Below are positions 51,716-60,718 of a DNA stretch of 64,000 nt, piece by piece (within the stretch, counting starts at the first letter, position 1; every line of letters begins with the position of its first letter). The notes beneath the pieces are model-generated. The model had not been told where the DNA came from, made no database searches, and saw nothing but the letters and a program-made list of their open reading frames with translations. The position numbers and the translations under genes were made by a program. This DNA is from Kocuria dechangensis (GTDB taxonomy: Bacteria > Actinomycetota > Actinomycetes > Actinomycetales > Micrococcaceae): the NCBI RefSeq assembly GCF_014636775.1, contig NZ_BMEQ01000003.1, positions 106,379-170,378 on the forward strand. Reading direction: 5' to 3'.

Positions 51716-52585
51716 TCAGCCGTCGTAGCTGAAGAAGCCCTTGCCGGTCTTGCGGCCCAGCTCCCCGCGGGCGACCATGTCCCGCATCAGCTGCGGGGGC
51801 GCGAAGCGCTCGCCCAGGGTGGACTCGAGGTACTCCGCGATGCCCAGGCGCACGTCCAGGCCCACGATGTCGGTCAGGGCCAGCGGGCCGACCGGGAACT
51901 TGTAGCCCAGCACCATGGCGTTGTCGATGTCCTCCGGGGACGCCACGCCCTCCTCGACCATGCGGATGGCCTCCAGCGCGATCGCCACGCCCAGGCGGGA
52001 GGAGGCGAAGCCGGGGGCGTCGTTGACGACCACCGGGGTCTTGCCCAGGCCCTCGACCCACTGCACGGAGAGCTTCTTCAGCTCCTCGCCGGTGTGCTTC
52101 GAGATGACGACCTCCACGAGCTTGGACGCCGGCACCGGGTTGAAGAAGTGCAGGCCGCAGAACCGCTCCGGGCGCTGCAGCTGCTCGGCGAGCCCGTCCA
52201 CCGACAACGAGGAGGTGTTGGTGGCCAGCCACGCGGTCTCCCCCAGGTTGCGCTCGACCTCCTGCAGGGCGGAGACCTTCAGGTCCCAGACCTCCGGGAC
52301 GGCCTCCACGACCAGGTCGCACCCGGCGAAGTCGGCGTATTCCAGGGACAGCGTCAGGTTCTGCGACCACTCGTCCAGGTTGCCGTCCACGGTCCCGCGC
52401 TCCAGGGACTTGGCCAGGTCCCGCTCGATCCGCTCCTGCGCGGCCTCGGCGGCCTGCCCGTCGCGCTCCACCACGGTCACCTTCGACCCGGCGAGCAGGA
52501 AGGCGTGGGCGATGCCCGCGCCCATGCGGCCTCCGCCCAGGACGCCGACGACGGCGGGGACGGTGCGTTCGTGCTTCTCGCTCAT
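51716..52585 (-). CDS. paaH: 3-hydroxyadipyl-CoA dehydrogenase
   Basis: 289 residues. VVGVLGGGRMGAGIAHAFLLAG is the NAD motif; WLATNTSSLSVDGLAEQLQRPERFCGLHFFNPVP and VVNDAPGFASSRLG hold the catalytic Ser, His and Asn. It oxidises (S)-3-hydroxyadipyl-CoA to 3-oxoadipyl-CoA in the lower phenylacetate pathway. It is the last gene of paaJ-paaF-paaH, with consecutive reaction steps encoded in one run. Confidence 0.92.
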   Translation of the reverse strand: MSEKHERTVPAVVGVLGGGRMGAGIAHAFLLAGSKVTVVERDGQAAEAAQERIERDLAKSLERGTVDGNLDEWSQNLTLSLEYADFAGCDLVVEAVPEVWDLKVSALQEVERNLGETAWLATNTSSLSVDGLAEQLQRPERFCGLHFFNPVPASKLVEVVISKHTGEELKKLSVQWVEGLGKTPVVVNDAPGFASSRLGVAIALEAIRMVEEGVASPEDIDNAMVLGYKFPVGPLALTDIVGLDVRLGIAEYLESTLGERFAPPQLMRDMVARGELGRKTGKGFFSYDG

Positions 52586-52642
52586 GCGTGCTGCTCCTGT
52601 GCTCGGTTGCTGCTGACCAGTTCTGCTGCCTGGTTCAGCTGC

Positions 52643-53434
52643 TCAGTTCTGCTTCTTGGTCTTCTTGCGGTCCAGGAACGCCTGCATGCGGTCGAACTTG
52701 GCCTGGGACTCGAAGAGCACGGCCTGGGCCAGCTCGTCGATGTGCGGGTGCGCGGCCGGCGGGGCCGCGAACACGCGCTTGGAGATCCGCACCGCCAGGG
52801 GGTCCTGCGCGGCGATCCGGTCCGCCAGCGCGTGCGCGGCGGCCACGAGCCCGGCGGGCTCGTGCAGCTCGGTCACCAGGTGCAGCGCCAGGGCCTCCTG
52901 GGCGTCCAGGATCCGGCCCGCCAGGAGGATGTCCAGGGCCACGGGCTCGCCCACGAGCTCCTTGAGCCGCCACAGCCCGCCGGCCGCGGCGATGATCCCC
53001 AGGTTGGTCTCGGGCTGGCCGATCTTCAGGTGCGCGGTGGCGATGCGGAAGTCGGCCGCGTAGGCCAGCTCCGCGCCGCCGCCCAGGGCGTAGCCGTCGA
53101 TCGCGGCGATCACGGGCATGGGCAGCTTGTGGATGCGGTCGAAGATCTGGGAGTTGATCCCGGCCAGGGCGTCGTCGCGGCGGCGCTCGCGCAGCTGGGC
53201 GATGTCCGCCCCGGAGGCGAAGATCCCCTTCCCGTTCACCTCGGTGCCGGAGAGGATCAGCACCTTGGGGTGGCGCTCCAGGTGGGCGCACACCGCGTGC
53301 AGCTCCTCGACCATGGTCGCGTCGATCGCGTTGCGCACCGCGGGGCGGTCCAGGACCACGTGCAGCCGGTCCTCGCGCTCCTCCAGCCGCAGCGCCGTGA
53401 AGTCCTCGCCCAGGATCCCGCTCGGGCCCGTCAT
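52643..53434 (-). CDS. paaF: 2,3-dehydroadipyl-CoA hydratase
   Basis: 263-residue crotonase. Catalytic Glu residues are in GYALGGGAELAYAADFRIA and KIGQPETNLGIIAAAGG; the oxyanion loop is FASGADIAQL. It hydrates 2,3-dehydroadipyl-CoA to 3-hydroxyadipyl-CoA. ATG 53434 overlaps the paaJ stop (TGATG). The C-terminus FDRMQAFLDRKKTKKQN is Lys-rich. Its product is also a potential PHA precursor if the stereochemistry is changed. Confidence 0.9.
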   Translation of the reverse strand: MTGPSGILGEDFTALRLEEREDRLHVVLDRPAVRNAIDATMVEELHAVCAHLERHPKVLILSGTEVNGKGIFASGADIAQLRERRRDDALAGINSQIFDRIHKLPMPVIAAIDGYALGGGAELAYAADFRIATAHLKIGQPETNLGIIAAAGGLWRLKELVGEPVALDILLAGRILDAQEALALHLVTELHEPAGLVAAAHALADRIAAQDPLAVRISKRVFAAPPAAHPHIDELAQAVLFESQAKFDRMQAFLDRKKTKKQN

Positions 53435-54642
53435 CAGATCTTCTCCACGAGCAGCGCGGTGCCCTGGCCCACGCCCACGCACATGGTGGCCAGGCCGCGG
53501 TCGGCGCCCTCGCGCTCCATGCGCCCCAGCAGGGTGACCACCAGGCGGGAGCCGGAGGAGCCGAGCGGGTGGCCGAGCGCGATCGCTCCGCCGTCGTTGT
53601 TCACGATGCCCTGGTCCAGGCCGAGGCGCCGGATGCAGGCGAGGGACTGGGTGGCGAACGCCTCGTTGAGCTCCACGGCGCCGAGGTCCTCGATGTTCCA
53701 GCCGGTGCGCTCGAGCACCTTCCGCGTGGCCGGGACCGGGCCGATGCCCATGATGTGGGGCGGGACGCCGGCGGAGGCGCCGTCGACGATCCGGGCGCGG
53801 GGGGTGAGCCCGTACTTCTCGACGGCCCGCTCGGAGGCGACCAGGATCGCCGAGGCGCCGTCGTTGAGGGAGGAGGAGTTGCCGGCGGTGACGACCGTGC
53901 CGTGGGCGACCACGGGTCGGAGCTTGGCGAGGGCCTCCATGGTGGTGCCCGGGCGGGGGCCCTCGTCGGTGTCCACGACCGTCTCGGCGCCCTTGCGGCC
54001 CTTGACGGTCACGGGGACGATCTCGGGGGAGAAGCGGCCGGCGTCGATCGCGGCGATCGCCTTCTCGTGGGAGGCCACGGCGAACGCGTCGGCGTCCTCG
54101 CGGGAGATGCCGTCGACGATCGCGACCTCCTCGGCGGTCTCGGGCATCGAGTAGGTCATCTTGTCGATGTGGTGGAACTTCGGGTTGACGAAGCGCCAGC
54201 CGATCGAGGTGTCGAAGACGTCCCCGGGCTTCGCGAAGGCCTTGGCGGGCTTCTCCATCACCCAGGGGGCGCGGGACATCGACTCCACGCCGCCGGCGAC
54301 GACGAGGTCCGCCGCCCCGGCCTTGACCATGTGGGAGGCCATGGTGATGGCGCTCAGGCCGGAGGCGCAGAGCCGGTTGACGGTGATGCCGGGGACCGTG
54401 TCGCCGAAGCCGGCCAGCAGCCACGCCATGCGGGCCACGTTGCGGTTCTCCTCGCCGGCGCCGTTGGCGTTGCCGAGGATCACCTCGTCGACGTCGTGCG
54501 GGTCGATCCCCGCGTCGGTCACCGCGTGCCGGACCACCAGGGCGGCGAGGTCGTCGGGGCGCACGGTGGAGAGCGCGCCGCCGTAGCGGCCCACCGGGGT
54601 GCGCGCCCCGCCGACGAGGAAGGCCTGAGGGGTTGAGGACAT
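53434..54642 (-). CDS. paaJ: 3-oxoadipyl-CoA / 3-oxo-5,6-dehydrosuberyl-CoA thiolase
   Basis: 402 residues. Nucleophilic Cys92 is in VNRLCASGLSAI, the His is in GGAIALGHPLGSSG, and the second Cys in TMCVGVGQGTALL. It cleaves the dehydrosuberyl and adipyl intermediates to acetyl-CoA and, finally, succinyl-CoA. AGGAG lies 7 nt before ATG 54642, and a PaaR-type operator about 60 bp upstream. PcaF/general thiolase activity is possible, but the context favours PaaJ. Confidence 0.88.
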   Translation of the reverse strand: MSSTPQAFLVGGARTPVGRYGGALSTVRPDDLAALVVRHAVTDAGIDPHDVDEVILGNANGAGEENRNVARMAWLLAGFGDTVPGITVNRLCASGLSAITMASHMVKAGAADLVVAGGVESMSRAPWVMEKPAKAFAKPGDVFDTSIGWRFVNPKFHHIDKMTYSMPETAEEVAIVDGISREDADAFAVASHEKAIAAIDAGRFSPEIVPVTVKGRKGAETVVDTDEGPRPGTTMEALAKLRPVVAHGTVVTAGNSSSLNDGASAILVASERAVEKYGLTPRARIVDGASAGVPPHIMGIGPVPATRKVLERTGWNIEDLGAVELNEAFATQSLACIRRLGLDQGIVNNDGGAIALGHPLGSSGSRLVVTLLGRMEREGADRGLATMCVGVGQGTALLVEKI

Positions 54643-54702
54643 GTGGGAACTCCTGTCGCGACGGGGAGTGGCCGGCATCCGGGCATCGTCGCCCAAAATT
54701 TA

Positions 54703-54718
54703 CTGACCGATCGTTCAT
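54703..54718. promoter_or_regulatory. PaaR-type operator of paaJ-paaF-paaH
   Basis: CTGACCGATCGTTCAT, 61-76 bp before the paaJ start, matches the consensus except for the last base. Confidence 0.72.
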
Positions 54719-54899
54719 CAAACAATCCCACGTGCGCGCCCGTGCGGTCAACAGCGGCGGCGTCCGCAGTGCGGTGTGCGCTGCTTCACAAAACGGCTCC
54801 GGGGGTCTACCTTTGAAGTAGTACAACGTTTGACCATCCCGGGGGCGTGCCTCCCGGGCCGGCGATCACGGGGCCCGTCCGGGCCCAGGAGGAGAGACC

Positions 54900-55868
54900 A
54901 TGAGCACTCAGAAGTCGTTCGCGTCCTCGGCGGACCTCGGCGAGAAGCAGAAGACCCTCGAGGTCCTGGCCGAGGGCGTCTACGCCCTCACGGCGGAGGG
55001 CGACCCGAACATCGGCGCGATCGAGGGGGAGGACTTCCTGGTCTGCTTCGAGGCCCTCGCCACGCCCGTGGTGGCGGCCGAGTGGCTGCAGGAGCTGCGC
55101 AAGCACACGGACAAGCCGATCCGCTACCTGGTCCTCTCGCACTACCACGCCGTCCGAGTGCTGGGTGCCTCCGCGTTCGGCGCCGAGTCGATCGTGGCCC
55201 ACGAGAACACCTACGACCTGATCCTGGAGCGGGGCAAGGAGGACTGGGCGTCCGAGTTCGGCCGCATGCCGCGCCTGGCCAAGGGCGCCGACACCGTGCC
55301 CGGCCTGACCTGGCCCACGGTGACCTTCGAGGACAAGCTGACCATCGACCTCGGCGGGGACCGCGGGGACCTGGTGCTCCAGCACTTCGGCCGCGGCCAC
55401 ACCGAGGGCGACGTCGTCGCGTGGCTGCCGAAGCAGAAGATCCTCTTCGCCGGCGACCTCGTCGAGGCCGAGGCCGCGCTCTACACCGGCGACGCCTTCC
55501 ACCGCGACTGGGCCAGCCACACCCTCGACGCCGTCAAGGCCCTCGGGGCCGAGCAGCTCGTGGGCGGGCGCGGGGCGGTCTCTCGCGGCCGGGAGGCCGT
55601 GGACGCGGCGATCGAGCAGACCCGCCGCTTTCTGACCGTCATGATCGAGGAGGTCGGGGCCGTCCAGCGCGACGGCGGCACCCTGAAGGACGCCTTCGAG
55701 GCCGTGCACACCGCCCTCTACGACGACTTCGGCCACTGGCCGATCTTCGAGCACTGCCTGCCCTTCGACGTCTCCCGGCTGTGGGACGAGCTGTCCGGCA
55801 TCGAGCGGCCCGTCATCTGGACCGCCGAGCGCGACCGCGAGGTCTGGAACCAGCTGCAGAACGGCTGA
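54900..55868 (+). CDS. MBL-fold protein with altered metal motif
   Basis: 322 residues of metallo-beta-lactamase fold: VLSHYHAVRVLGASAF, HFGRGHTEGDVVAWL and LFAGDLVEAEAALYTGDAF. The usual HxHxDH motif reads HYHAVR here, so the Asp and His of the second metal site are missing while the later His and Asp remain. It may bind one metal or have another role. It is the first gene of an operon with an aromatic FAD monooxygenase (33-bp gap), which hints at handling an aromatic ester or lactone. Confidence 0.8.
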   Translation: MSTQKSFASSADLGEKQKTLEVLAEGVYALTAEGDPNIGAIEGEDFLVCFEALATPVVAAEWLQELRKHTDKPIRYLVLSHYHAVRVLGASAFGAESIVAHENTYDLILERGKEDWASEFGRMPRLAKGADTVPGLTWPTVTFEDKLTIDLGGDRGDLVLQHFGRGHTEGDVVAWLPKQKILFAGDLVEAEAALYTGDAFHRDWASHTLDAVKALGAEQLVGGRGAVSRGREAVDAAIEQTRRFLTVMIEEVGAVQRDGGTLKDAFEAVHTALYDDFGHWPIFEHCLPFDVSRLWDELSGIERPVIWTAERDREVWNQLQNG

Positions 55869-55901
55869 GCGAGCAGCCCGAGAACGGAAGAGGTACGACA
55901 G

Positions 55902-57611
55902 ATGCGACGATTCGACTCCGGCAAGGTGATGGTCCTGGGCAACGGCCCCGTGGGCCAGACCGCGGCCCTGCTCCTGGCGCGGTGGGGCATCCCCGTCACG
56001 ATCCTGGACGCGCGCGCCGAGCGCGACCCCATCGGCTCGAAGGCGATCTGCCAGCAGCGCGACGTCCTGGAGATCTGGGAGTCCGTGGGCGTGGGCAAGC
56101 AGGTGGCGGAGGAGGGCGTGACCTGGGACATGGCGCGCACCTTCTACCAGGACAAGGAGCTGTTCGCCCAGCCCTTCCGGGACAAGGGCCAGTCCCCCTT
56201 CCCGCCCTTCGTGAACATCTCGCAGACCCGCACCGAGGAGCTGCTCGCCGCGAAGATCGCCGCCGAGCCGCTGATCGAGGAGGTCTGGGGGCACGAGATC
56301 GTCTCGATCGCCCAGGACGAGCGCTCGGTCACCGTGACCTGCCGGCTGCTCAGCGGCGAGACGGCCGAGATCGTGGCCGACTACGCGATCGCCGCCCTCG
56401 GGTCCAAGGCCCGGGAGCTGCGCCGCCAGCTCGGCGTGACCTTCGGCGGGCGCTCCTTCGAGGACAAGTTCCTCATCTGCGACATCCGCACGGACATGCC
56501 CGGGTGGGCCACCGAGCGCCGCTTCTACTTCGACCCCGAGTGGAACCCGGGCCGGCAGGTGCTCGTGCACCCGTGCCCGGACTCCACGTTCCGCATCGAC
56601 TGGCAGGTGCCCGGCGACTACGACCTCGAGGCGGAGGAGGCCTCCGGGGCGCTGGACGCCCGGATCCGCCAGGTGATCGGGGACAAGGACTACGAGATCG
56701 TCTGGAAGTCGGTCTACCGCTTCCACGCCCGCCTGGCCTCCCGCATGCGGGTGGGCCGGGTCCTGCTCGCCGGGGACTGCGCGCACATCGTCTCCCCCTT
56801 CGGGGCCCGCGGGCTGAACTCCGGGGTGGGCGACGCCGAGAACGCCGCCTGGAAGCTGACCTCGGTGCTGCGCGGCAACGCCGACGAGGCGCTGCTGGAG
56901 TCCTACGACGTCGAGCGCCGGGCCGCGGCGATCGAGAACCTCGAGGTCACCGAGGCCACCATGGACTTCCTCGTGCCGCAGAACGAGGAGCAGCTGGCCG
57001 AGCGGCTGGCGAAGCTGGAGCGGGCGATCGGCGACCCGGCCGCGTCCACCTACGTGGACTCGGGCCGTCTGGCCGAGCCGTTCTGGTACGTCGACTCGCC
57101 GCTGACCACGCCCGACCCGGACCGCCCGTTCACCGGGCGCCCGCCCAAGGGCGAGGTCCCCGACCCCGTGCCCGGCGTGCTCATGCCGGACGTGCCCGTC
57201 ACGGTGCCCGGGATCAGGGCCGACCGGATCCGCGAGCTCGCCCGCTACGGGATCCTGCTGCTCACCGGCCCGGAGGTCGACACGGAGTCCGTGCGCCGGA
57301 CCGCCCTCGACGCCATCACGTCCCCGCTGCGGATCCACCGGCTCGAGGACATCGACGCCACGGGCCTGCTGGGCCAGGCCCTGAGGCCCGGCCCGTGCGA
57401 CGTGTGGATCGTCCGCCCGGACTCGCACATCTCGGCCGTGGTCGACGGCGCCGACCCCCGCGCCCTGCGCGAGGCCCTGCGCAACACCATCGCGGCCCCC
57501 GGCTCCGAGGCGGCCCGTGTGCTGGCCGCCCGGGAGGTCCCGCCGGGACCGCCGCTGCCGCCGCGTGAGCCGGCCGGGCCCGCGGGGCGGAAGGAGCCCG
57601 TCACCGCCTGA
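55902..57611 (+). CDS. FAD-dependent aromatic hydroxylase (MhpA/PheA-like)
   Basis: 569 residues of group A flavin monooxygenase: GxGxxG-type VLGNGPVGQTAALLLARWG, and the second FAD motif VLLAGDCAHIVSPFGARGLNSG near residue 290. NAAWKL follows as usual. A C-terminal thioredoxin-like domain (about 430-540) is present, as in phenol/3-(3-hydroxyphenyl)propionate hydroxylases. NAD(P)H-dependent ring hydroxylation is expected; the substrate is unknown. It is coexpressed with the MBL-fold gene. Confidence 0.85.
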   Translation: MRRFDSGKVMVLGNGPVGQTAALLLARWGIPVTILDARAERDPIGSKAICQQRDVLEIWESVGVGKQVAEEGVTWDMARTFYQDKELFAQPFRDKGQSPFPPFVNISQTRTEELLAAKIAAEPLIEEVWGHEIVSIAQDERSVTVTCRLLSGETAEIVADYAIAALGSKARELRRQLGVTFGGRSFEDKFLICDIRTDMPGWATERRFYFDPEWNPGRQVLVHPCPDSTFRIDWQVPGDYDLEAEEASGALDARIRQVIGDKDYEIVWKSVYRFHARLASRMRVGRVLLAGDCAHIVSPFGARGLNSGVGDAENAAWKLTSVLRGNADEALLESYDVERRAAAIENLEVTEATMDFLVPQNEEQLAERLAKLERAIGDPAASTYVDSGRLAEPFWYVDSPLTTPDPDRPFTGRPPKGEVPDPVPGVLMPDVPVTVPGIRADRIRELARYGILLLTGPEVDTESVRRTALDAITSPLRIHRLEDIDATGLLGQALRPGPCDVWIVRPDSHISAVVDGADPRALREALRNTIAAPGSEAARVLAAREVPPGPPLPPREPAGPAGRKEPVTA

Positions 57612-57690
57612 CACGGCCGGTCTCCCGTGACATCCTGGCGTCCAGATCGCAGTCGATCCGGCGCGTCCGCCGGGGCAGCCGGAGGTGCGC

Positions 57691-58143
57691 ATGTCGTTCC
57701 AGGAGACCATGGAACTCGTCGGGGAGGCCGTCGACGCGGCAGGGGTCGTCGCCATCGTCGTCGGGGCGGTGGTGGCGACCCTCCTCGCAGCGCGAGCCCT
57801 CCTGCGCCCCCGCCACGGGCGGCCCGACGTCTACGGGGAGTACCGCCGCCGGCTGGGGCGGTCGATCCTGCTGGGCCTCGAGCTGCTCGTGGCCGCCGAC
57901 ATCATCCGCACCGTGGCCCTCACCCCCACCTTCGAGTCGGTGGGGGTGCTCGCGCTCATCGTCCTCATCCGCACGTTCCTCAGCTGGTCCCTCGAGCTGG
58001 AGATCACCGGCCGGTGGCCGTGGCAGAAGGAGCCGGGGGAGAGCGCCCCCCCTGCCCGAGCGCGCCGTGTGAGGAGCCCGCGAGCCCGGGTCCGCCCCGG
58101 CCGGCACGACGACGCAGGGGCGGTCGCGGAGCCGTGCGGGTGA
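57691..58143 (+). CDS. DUF1622-family membrane protein
   Basis: 150 residues with three hydrophobic segments (about 17-37, 54-74 and 82-100): FESVGVLALIVLIRTFLSWSLELEITGRWPW is the family core. A basic, disordered tail follows. ATG 57691 has GGAGG upstream; GTG 57685 is an alternative. Function unknown. Confidence 0.78.
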   Translation: MSFQETMELVGEAVDAAGVVAIVVGAVVATLLAARALLRPRHGRPDVYGEYRRRLGRSILLGLELLVAADIIRTVALTPTFESVGVLALIVLIRTFLSWSLELEITGRWPWQKEPGESAPPARARRVRSPRARVRPGRHDDAGAVAEPCG

Positions 58144-58166
58144 GGACCGCGGAACCGGGTGTGCCG

Positions 58167-58331
58167 CTACCTGCTGCGCCGGGCCGTCCTGACGCCGAAC
58201 GCCACCGTGCCGGCGACGATCAGGACGCCGAGGAACTGGAGGCCCGGCGAGTCGTCGGCCTCCCCGTACACGACGGCGGCGACGCCGACCGCGATGCCGA
58301 GGGCCACGGCCAGGGCGAGGAAGTACTTCAC
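58167..58331 (-). CDS. Small two-helix membrane protein
   Basis: 54 residues from GTG 58331, with AAAGGA 7 nt upstream: KYFLALAVALGIAVGVAAVVYG, then a short acidic turn, then FLGVLIVAGTVAFGVRTARRSR. The good RBS and clean helix-turn-helix membrane pattern support a real gene. No family recognised. Confidence 0.65.
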   Translation of the reverse strand: MKYFLALAVALGIAVGVAAVVYGEADDSPGLQFLGVLIVAGTVAFGVRTARRSR

Positions 58332-58435
58332 GAGGTGTCCTTTCGGTGCTCGCCCCGATGGCCGATCCGGCCGGCGAGCGGGCCGGGGTGGTCGAGGTCC
58401 GCTGTGCGGGGCACGCGGTGAGGCGTGGGGGAGGG

Positions 58436-58642
58436 TCAGTCCTCGACCCACTCGAGCAGGTCCCCGGGCTGGCACTGCAGCACCCGGCACATCGCCTCCA
58501 GGGTGGAGAACCGCACGGCCTTGGCGCGGCCGTTCTTCAGCACGGCCACGTTCGCAGGAGTGAGCCCGACGCGTTCGGCGAACTCGCCCACGCTCATCTT
58601 GCGCTTGGCCAGCTCGACGTCCAGGCGCACGACGATGGGCAT
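58436..58642 (-). CDS. Small XRE/YozG-type HTH regulator
   Basis: 68 residues: MPIVVRLDVELAKRKMSVGEFAERVGLTPANVAVLKNGRAKAV, then FSTLEAMCRVLQCQPGDLLEWVED. It is a minimal Cro/CI-type DNA-binding domain. The ATG overlaps the stop of the DUF2975 gene (TGATG); DUF2975-YozG pairs like this are widespread. Likely autoregulation. Confidence 0.85.
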   Translation of the reverse strand: MPIVVRLDVELAKRKMSVGEFAERVGLTPANVAVLKNGRAKAVRFSTLEAMCRVLQCQPGDLLEWVED

Positions 58643-59121
58643 CAGATCACCGCTTCCATGTCGGTCCGCAGCGTGGTGGCCTGCCGCAGCAGAGCGCGCA
58701 TCACCACCATGAGCAGGCCGAGCACCGTGACACCCGTCAGCATCAGGAACAGCAGCAGCGGCAGCCCGGGGTCGTCCGCGCGGAAGCCGACCCAGAGGAA
58801 GACGCCCAGCAGCACCGCCCACGCGGCGCCGATCGCCCACACGATCGCGTCCACCCAGGTCAGGGACGCCTCGCTGAAGATCCGGTCGTTCTTGACCAGG
58901 GTGAGCAGCTTCCAGGTGCACACGACCACCACCTGGACGCACAGCACCCAGAACACGGCCACGGCTGTCAGCGGCCACCGCAGGTGCGCCTGCTCCGGGG
59001 ACTCCTGGGCCATGTGGGCGAACTGTCCGGGCAGCGACATGACCTGGAGCACCACCAGGATCCCGAACAGCAGCACGAGGAAGACTCTGAGGGCGGCAAC
59101 CGCCCGCCGTTCTGTGACCAT
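58642..59121 (-). CDS. DUF2975-family membrane protein
   Basis: 159 residues with four hydrophobic segments: VAALRVFLVLLFGILVVLQV, WPLTAVAVFWVLCVQVVVVC, IVWAIGAAWAVLLGVFLWVG and LPLLLFLMLTGVTVLGLLMV. NDRIFSEASLTWVDAI is the DUF2975 signature. It is cotranscribed with the HTH gene that follows. The AT-rich stretch at 59136-59163 holds repeats of ATCGA that may be the HTH site. Confidence 0.83.
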   Translation of the reverse strand: MVTERRAVAALRVFLVLLFGILVVLQVMSLPGQFAHMAQESPEQAHLRWPLTAVAVFWVLCVQVVVVCTWKLLTLVKNDRIFSEASLTWVDAIVWAIGAAWAVLLGVFLWVGFRADDPGLPLLLFLMLTGVTVLGLLMVVMRALLRQATTLRTDMEAVI

Positions 59122-59290
59122 GCATCGAGCATCGGCTATTATCTATCGAATGTCAATCGACAAGGATGGACTGTCGTTGGTAAGGACGTAGTCGGAGGCC
59201 GTCGGGGTCGAGGCTCAGCCGGCGACGCCGGTGCCCGGCACCGCCGCGGCGCGGCCGCAGCCGTGCGGGACGGAGGCCGGGGAGGAGCGC

Positions 59291-60169
59291 TCAGATGTTG
59301 GAGCCGTCCGGGGGCAGGTCGGCCGGCGGGCGCGAGGACCCGCCCTGCTCGGACCCGTGGGGGCAGTCCATGCCCAGGGTGTAGGCGGTCATCGACAAGG
59401 ACCCGTAGGAGTAGCCGTCGACGAGCACGCCGGTGTCCGTGGAGCCGGCGGCCCCGGCGAGCCCGGCCAGGTACAGGGAGGGGATGAAGTGGTCGGGGGT
59501 GGGCACGGCCAGGCCCCAGTCGCGGTGGGCGTCGAGGGCTGCCAGCTCCGTGGGGTCGGTGAGCATCCGCTCCTTGGCGTCCTCGTTGAAGCGTCGCGCC
59601 CAGTCGTAGCCCTCGTCGGTGAGCTTCCAGTCCATCCCGCCCAGGTTGTGCACGATGTTGCCGCTGGTGATGATCAGCACGCCCTGGTCCCGCAGCGGCG
59701 CGAGGCGGGCGCCGAGGTCCAGGTGGTAGTCCAGGGGCTTGTCGGCGTTGATGCTCATCTGCAGCACCGGGATCGAGGCGTCCGGGAAGGCGTGGGTGAG
59801 CACGGACCAGGTGCCGTGGTCGATGCCCCAGCTGTCGACGTCGGCCCCGACCCAGGTCGGGTGCACGGTGTCGCTGATCTCCTCGACGAGCCCTGGCAGC
59901 CCGGGGGCGGGGTACTGCACGTCGAACAGCTCCTGGGGGAAGCCGTAGAAGTCGTGGATGGTGCGCGGGGCCGGCATGGCGGTGACCGCGGTGGCGTTGA
60001 TGTACCAGTGGGCGCTGACCACCAGGATCGCCCGCGGCCGGGGCACCGAGGTCCCGAACGCCCGCCAGGCGCTGGTGTACCGGTTGACCTCCAGGGCGTT
60101 CATCGGGTTGCCGTGCCCGAAGAACGCCGCGGGCATCGTGGTGGTCGGGACGGGGGTCTCCGAGCTCAT
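59291..60169 (-). CDS. DODA-type extradiol dioxygenase (YgiD/LigB family)
   Basis: 292 residues. Metal-ligand motifs are FFGHGNPMNAL, VVSAHWYINATAV, SWGIDHGTWSVL and TSGNIVHNLGGMDW, as in 4,5-DOPA dioxygenases. It opens catecholic rings in an extradiol manner; the natural substrate is not clear. GAGGAG lies 5 nt before ATG 60169. DoxX and FMN-reductase genes lie next to it, a mix often seen in quinone/catechol response. Confidence 0.88.
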   Translation of the reverse strand: MSSETPVPTTTMPAAFFGHGNPMNALEVNRYTSAWRAFGTSVPRPRAILVVSAHWYINATAVTAMPAPRTIHDFYGFPQELFDVQYPAPGLPGLVEEISDTVHPTWVGADVDSWGIDHGTWSVLTHAFPDASIPVLQMSINADKPLDYHLDLGARLAPLRDQGVLIITSGNIVHNLGGMDWKLTDEGYDWARRFNEDAKERMLTDPTELAALDAHRDWGLAVPTPDHFIPSLYLAGLAGAAGSTDTGVLVDGYSYGSLSMTAYTLGMDCPHGSEQGGSSRPPADLPPDGSNI

Positions 60170-60255
60170 TGCAGCTCCTCGGCACCGGCCCTCGGGGAGC
60201 CCGGTCGTAGTGGGTCGTTGGGCTCATCCTGCCCCGGCGGTGAGCGCTTGCCAAG

Positions 60256-60291
60256 GAGCTGGCCCGGCCCCCTCGGGGGCCGGGCCAGCTC
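60256..60291. terminator. Terminator of the DoxX gene
   Basis: Perfect 16-bp arms (60256-60271 and 60276-60291) with a 4-nt loop, directly after the doxX-like stop. Confidence 0.85.
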
Positions 60292-60296
60292 GGGAC

Positions 60297-60692
60297 CTAC
60301 TTGGCGGCGACCAGGGCGCCCGCGATGGCGGCGAGGAAGGCGTCCTTGGACAGCGCGGTGCCGGCCTCGGAGGGGCGGATGCCGTCGGCCTGGGTCATCG
60401 CCTCGTTGCGGAAGTACATCGAGAGCAGCCCGGCGGAGAACGCGCCCAGGGCCAGCCCGGCCACGCGGTTGGGCACGAACGGGGTGAGGAGCGCGGTGCC
60501 GATGCCCAGCTCGGAGGCGGCGATGAACTTCCCGAAGGTGTCGGGGCTCATCTTCTGGAGCTGCGGGATGCCGGTGGCGGCGAACTGCTGCAGGCCCGCG
60601 GCGGCCTCGGTGGGGAGGTTGCGCTTGCCGTAGCCGGCCTGGAGGAGGTAGGCGCCGGTGACGCCGCGCAGGATGGCGGTGGAGACAGACAT
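60297..60692 (-). CDS. DoxX-family membrane protein
   Basis: 131 residues with four hydrophobic segments. STAILRGVTGAYLLQAGYGK, KFIAASELGIGTALLTPFVP and FSAGLLSMYFRNEAM match DoxX-like proteins. ATG 60692 has GGA upstream. It is divergent from the FMN reductase; an operator-like inverted repeat lies in the gap. Confidence 0.78.
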   Translation of the reverse strand: MSVSTAILRGVTGAYLLQAGYGKRNLPTEAAAGLQQFAATGIPQLQKMSPDTFGKFIAASELGIGTALLTPFVPNRVAGLALGAFSAGLLSMYFRNEAMTQADGIRPSEAGTALSKDAFLAAIAGALVAAK

Positions 60693-60718
60693 GGGGTGGT
60701 CCTTCCGGGTCGAGCATA

